Origin: Winogradskyella sp.
Lineage (GTDB): Bacteria; Bacteroidota; Bacteroidia; Flavobacteriales; Flavobacteriaceae
DNA length: 36,273 nt
Direction of reading: 5' to 3'
Assembly (NCBI RefSeq): GCF_028289625.1
Contig: NZ_JANQOM010000037.1
Coordinates: forward strand, 1 to 36,273
A model generated the notes under the pieces. The model was not told the DNA's origin, did not search any database, and saw nothing but the letters and a program-made list of their open reading frames with translations. Shown piece by piece: positions 32,310-36,273 of this stretch; the first letter of the stretch is position 1; each line of letters starts with the position of its first letter. Made by a program: the position numbers and the translations under genes.

Positions 32310-32768
32310 TTAGAGTTTAATTTTAAGCTCTTGGGTTTCATCAACATCATAGCTTGAGGAATAGCCCAAAACTTTATATTTTATTTCACCTTTGTATTGC
32401 ACTTTTAATTTTTGTGAGATTAAACTGCCTAACAATCCACCAAGACTTTTCCTATCGATGATACTATCCGTCGCAATAGCTACAGTCAAAGGAACTATAA
32501 AGTTCTTTTTGGAAGGCACATCAAAGGCTTCGGAAACAAAGGTGGCAACTTCAGTATCGTTGATATAAACCTTTAAATCATCAGTTTTGAGAGTACCGCC
32601 AACGTCATTAGGATTTATAAATAACGCATCAGCACTAAGTGTGATATTTTTGATATTGGAGTCTACAACTTTTATGTTATCAAGACCTAAAAATTCTGGT
32701 TCCTCTGTCACGGTACAGTTGAAAACCAGTGAAAAAAACAATAAAATGAGCGCTGTTCTTTTAAGCAT
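32310..32768 (-). CDS. LEA type 2 (water stress and hypersensitive response) lipoprotein
   Basis: A 152-residue lipoprotein starting MLKRTALILLFFSLVFNC at 32768. A GTG-like extension to 32795 lies over the divergent promoter region and lacks signal character. The lipidated Cys is residue 18. The domain is an immunoglobulin-like LEA14/WHy fold: NIKNITLSADALFINPNDVGGTLKTDDLKVYIND (about 40-73) with the NPN signature. Such proteins are thought to bind or protect membranes under stress, though the role in Bacteroidota is unproven. It leads the operon with ribD. Confidence 0.83.
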   Translation of the reverse strand: MLKRTALILLFFSLVFNCTVTEEPEFLGLDNIKVVDSNIKNITLSADALFINPNDVGGTLKTDDLKVYINDTEVATFVSEAFDVPSKKNFIVPLTVAIATDSIIDRKSLGGLLGSLISQKLKVQYKGEIKYKVLGYSSSYDVDETQELKIKL

Positions 32769-32830
32769 AACATAGATAATTATGGCTATCTTCATGCCGA
32801 AATAAATTCGGTATTAAATCATAATATTAA

Positions 32831-33322
32831 GTGGGTAAAGATACTATTGTTATTCGAGAAATTGAACAAAAGGACGATTCTAAAATTGCTAAGGCCATTC
32901 GAAGTGTTTTGATAGAAATGGGCGTACCTAAAGTAGGTACTGCCTACGAGGACAAATCCCTAGACTGCATGACTGAAACTTATGATCAGCCTCGTAAAAT
33001 TTATTTTGTGGTAGAAAAAGGTGAAGCGATTATTGGAGGTGCTGGTATTTCACCTTTAGATAATTATGAAGGAAATGTATGCGAATTGCAAAAAATGTAT
33101 TTTATGCCAGAAGCAAGAGGTAAGGGCTTTGGCAGTAAAATGATGCAAAAATGTTTGACATTTGCGAAAGAAGCTGGTTTTGATCAGTGTTATTTAGAAA
33201 CTATGCCCTATATGGATGATGCCAGAAAGCTTTACAAAAAAGTAGGTTTTGAATTCATAGGTGAACCTATGGGAGATACAGGTCATTATTCTTGCTCAGT
33301 TTGGATGCTTAAAGATTTGTAA
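32831..33322 (+). CDS. GNAT-family N-acetyltransferase
   Basis: A 163-residue acetyltransferase with a GTG start at 32831. A hydrophilic first helix (EQKDDSKIAKAIRSVLIEMG) is followed by a mid-chain strand (GAGISPLDNYEGNVCELQKMYFMPEARGKGFGSKMMQKCL, about 74-113) that holds the acetyl-CoA loop RGKGFGSK. The C-terminal part, CYLETMPYMDDARKLYKKVGFEFIG, is typical. Substrate unknown. First gene of the plus-strand operon leading to prmC and ligA, 2 bases before prmC. Confidence 0.88.
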   Translation: MGKDTIVIREIEQKDDSKIAKAIRSVLIEMGVPKVGTAYEDKSLDCMTETYDQPRKIYFVVEKGEAIIGGAGISPLDNYEGNVCELQKMYFMPEARGKGFGSKMMQKCLTFAKEAGFDQCYLETMPYMDDARKLYKKVGFEFIGEPMGDTGHYSCSVWMLKDL

Positions 33323-33324
33323 TA

Positions 33325-34218
33325 TTGAAAGCACTCGACTTAAAAGATATTTACCACAAAGAACTGGATGCTATTTATGGTAAGGATGAAGTTGAAAACT
33401 TTTTCTTTTTAACTACCGAACACCATTTTAATATCGCTAGAATTCAATTGGCTTTAGAACCAGAGTTATCATTCACAAAACCTGAAACTGATGTCTTTTT
33501 TAAAACCTTAGATGATTTAAAGCAGCAAAAACCAATTCAGTACATTTTAGGAGAAATGGAGTTTTATGGCTTAAAATTCAAGGTCAATACTAACGTACTT
33601 ATTCCAAGACCAGAAACCGAAGAGTTGGTAGATTGGATTGTTAATTCGCTAGACACTGAGGTTCTTGAAGTGTCTGGTTCAAATATAAGATCTAAACTTA
33701 AAATTTTAGATATAGGAACCGGTTCGGGTTGTATAGCGATAAGTTTGGCAAAACACTTACCAAATGCTAAAGTTTATGCTTTGGATGTTTCAAAGAAAGC
33801 TTTGGAAGTTGCGAAGGATAATGCCAAGCGCAACAATGTTAAAGTCAATTTCGTTAACGGAAATATTTTAAATACACCCTGTGATGCTGAACTTATTTCA
33901 GCATCACAATTCGATATCATCGTATCCAATCCACCATATGTAAGACAATTGGAAAAAGCTGAAATGCAACCAAATGTGTTAAACAATGAGCCACATTTAG
34001 CATTATTTGTCGATGACGAAAACCCACTCAAATTCTATAGAGTAATTACAACATTTGCTGTTAATAATTTGAAACATTATGGTCATTTATATTTTGAAAT
34101 TAACCAGTATCTTGGTAAAGACACAAAGCAGCTGCTAGTGGATGCTAATTTTCAAAATGTTGAGTTACGAAAGGATATTAATGGTAATGACCGTATGTTG
34201 AAAGCACAAAAGAATTAA
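33325..34218 (+). CDS. prmC: Peptide chain release factor N5-glutamine methyltransferase
   Basis: Methylates the GGQ glutamine of release factors RF1 and RF2. The 297-residue protein starts with TTG at 33325, 2 bases after the GNAT stop. The N-terminal helical domain (about 1-95, IQYILGEMEFYGLKF and RPETEELVDW) precedes the Rossmann methyltransferase with ILDIGTGSGCIAIS (127-140) and the substrate-site NPPY at 202-205. Residues 186-195 (CDAELISASQ), just before that motif, are encoded by a perfect DNA palindrome (33881-33907). That insertion looks like REP-derived sequence read in frame. Confidence 0.94.
   Translation: MKALDLKDIYHKELDAIYGKDEVENFFFLTTEHHFNIARIQLALEPELSFTKPETDVFFKTLDDLKQQKPIQYILGEMEFYGLKFKVNTNVLIPRPETEELVDWIVNSLDTEVLEVSGSNIRSKLKILDIGTGSGCIAISLAKHLPNAKVYALDVSKKALEVAKDNAKRNNVKVNFVNGNILNTPCDAELISASQFDIIVSNPPYVRQLEKAEMQPNVLNNEPHLALFVDDENPLKFYRVITTFAVNNLKHYGHLYFEINQYLGKDTKQLLVDANFQNVELRKDINGNDRMLKAQKN
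33881..33907. repeat. REP-like perfect palindrome inside prmC
   Basis: GTGATGCTGAA at 33881-33891, loop CTTAT, TTCAGCATCAC at 33897-33907: eleven-base perfect arms. The sequence resembles the dispersed GATGCTGAAACAAGTTCAGCATGA-like units I recall from intergenic DNA of Flavobacteriia. Here it is inside a coding region, in frame, and adds about nine codons. Confidence 0.75.
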
Positions 34219-34219
34219 T

Positions 34220-34801
34220 ATGAAACGTATAGCAGTTTTTTGTGGTAGCAGTACTGGCAATGACCCTTATATTGTTAAAGCATCTTATGATTTAGGTGTT
34301 GTAATGGCCAAAGCGCATATAACTTTGGTTTATGGTGCGGGAAAAATTGGCATTATGGGACGCGTTGCGGAAGCTGTTTTAGAAAATAATGGCAAGGCTA
34401 TAGGCGTCATACCAGAATTTTTGAAGACGAAGGAAGTCGTCAATACAAATTTGACTGAATTAATCGTCGTCAAAAACATGCACGACCGAAAGATTCTCAT
34501 TTATGAAAAAAGTGATGGTTTTATCATTTTACCTGGAGGTTTTGGTACTATGGACGAATACTTTGAAATTACGACTTGGGGACAATTGGGTTTGCATACA
34601 AAGCCTATAGGTATTTTGAACATTAATGGTTATTATGATGCTTTAATCGCTCAGTGTAAAACTATGGTGGAACGTGGTTTTTTAAAGCAAGAAAATCTAG
34701 ATGCTGTGGTTATCGATAATACGATTGACGGCATACTCGATAAAATGAACAATTATGTGCCATTACCAACGCCAAAATGGTTGAATAAAGAAGGACTTTA
34801 G
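34220..34801 (+). CDS. LOG-family protein (TIGR00730, nucleoside phosphoribohydrolase-like)
   Basis: A 193-residue Rossmann-type protein of the LOG (lonely guy)/YgdH family. The conserved substrate motif PGGFGTMDE is at 105-113, and MHDRK at 87-91 completes the family signature. It probably hydrolyses nucleoside-5'-monophosphates, such as cytokinin-type AMP derivatives or purine nucleotides, to free base and ribose 5-phosphate. The family name phosphoribohydrolase is accepted for plants and some bacteria, and the natural substrate here is unknown. It follows prmC by 1 base. Confidence 0.93.
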   Translation: MKRIAVFCGSSTGNDPYIVKASYDLGVVMAKAHITLVYGAGKIGIMGRVAEAVLENNGKAIGVIPEFLKTKEVVNTNLTELIVVKNMHDRKILIYEKSDGFIILPGGFGTMDEYFEITTWGQLGLHTKPIGILNINGYYDALIAQCKTMVERGFLKQENLDAVVIDNTIDGILDKMNNYVPLPTPKWLNKEGL

Positions 34802-34840
34802 GATTGACGATTCATGATTTTAGATTTTTATATAAGTTTT

Positions 34841-34869
34841 TCGTCATTTCGAATGTAGTGAGAAATCTC
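34841..34869. repeat. REP-like unit after the LOG gene
   Basis: TCGTCATTTCGAATGTAGTG followed by AGAAATCTC; ATTTC (34846-34850) and GAAAT (34862-34866) form its arms. I recall GTCATTTCGAGCGWAGYGAGAAATCTC-type units as dispersed repeats in Bacteroidota. It occupies the gap before the small membrane-protein gene. The rest of 34802-34962 is A/T-rich and holds the possible N-terminal extension of that gene. Confidence 0.5.
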
Positions 34870-34962
34870 ATAAAAGGATAACAACTGAAAATTACTCAAG
34901 AAAACATTAGCAAATTATATAGGATTTTTGGTCTGATTAATTTTTGTCTGAGTATTGCCTTT

Positions 34963-36273
<1,311 letters not shown>

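Noticed and set aside
32769..32795. Longer start for the LEA-type lipoprotein at 32795
   Set aside because: The added residues (MKIAIIIYV) do not extend a signal peptide sensibly, and the ATG at 32768 gives a correct lipobox distance.

Overview
The window looks like chromosome of a low-GC Bacteroidota, most likely a marine-type Flavobacteriaceae member. Pointers are Bacteroidota -7 promoter boxes of the form TAnnTTTG, A-rich sequence instead of Shine-Dalgarno sites before starts, a type IX secretion (T9SS) sorting domain, a TonB receptor paired with a DUF4249 lipoprotein, DUF6095, and a long-form GAPDH. It opens with the 5S gene that ends an rRNA operon.

Layout. 37-182: 5S rRNA and terminator. 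202-4504 (minus): TonB receptor, DUF4249 lipoprotein, murQ and a DUF6095 membrane protein in one tight run. 4706-6202: icd with its terminator. 6203-6977: about 775 bases with no convincing gene. 6978-8523 (minus): trmD, a small membrane protein, and rplS with its own promoter and terminator. 8561-14746: an accessory block of six genes, all on the minus strand (SnoaL-like protein, S41 peptidase, AraC regulator, DUF6624-like lipoprotein, small lipoprotein, M6-type metalloprotease). Related imperfect palindromes divide it into four units. 14862-18883 (minus): coiled-coil membrane protein, two LVIVD-type lipoproteins, gapdh and a small ORF that looks like a double-glycine leader peptide but lacks an ATG. 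18921-23741: htrA divergent from a dapF-GNAT-mltG-DUF2279 operon. 23858-28604: lysozyme-like protein, RsmI-like methyltransferase, T9SS sugar dehydrogenase, LMW phosphatase and dnaA. 28802-32768: a YbgC-like thioesterase, converging on an operon of LEA-type lipoprotein, ribD, HAD, DMT transporter and YigZ. 32831-36273 (plus): GNAT, prmC, LOG protein, small membrane protein and ligA, which runs off the end.

Most genes are housekeeping: TCA cycle and glycolysis (icd, gapdh), translation (5S, rplS, trmD, prmC), cell wall (murQ, dapF, mltG), replication (dnaA, ligA), riboflavin (ribD) and envelope quality control (htrA). The least ordinary part is 8.5-14.8 kb. There, co-oriented accessory genes are separated by elements that start at or just after one gene's stop and end 10-25 bases before the next gene's start, an integron-cassette-like layout with no recombinase in view. 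Other signals worth a look are a helically phased TTTAAC array between htrA and dapF, a terminator-like hairpin in the dnaA leader, a REP-like perfect palindrome inside prmC, and the ATG-less leader-peptide ORF at 18638-18883.
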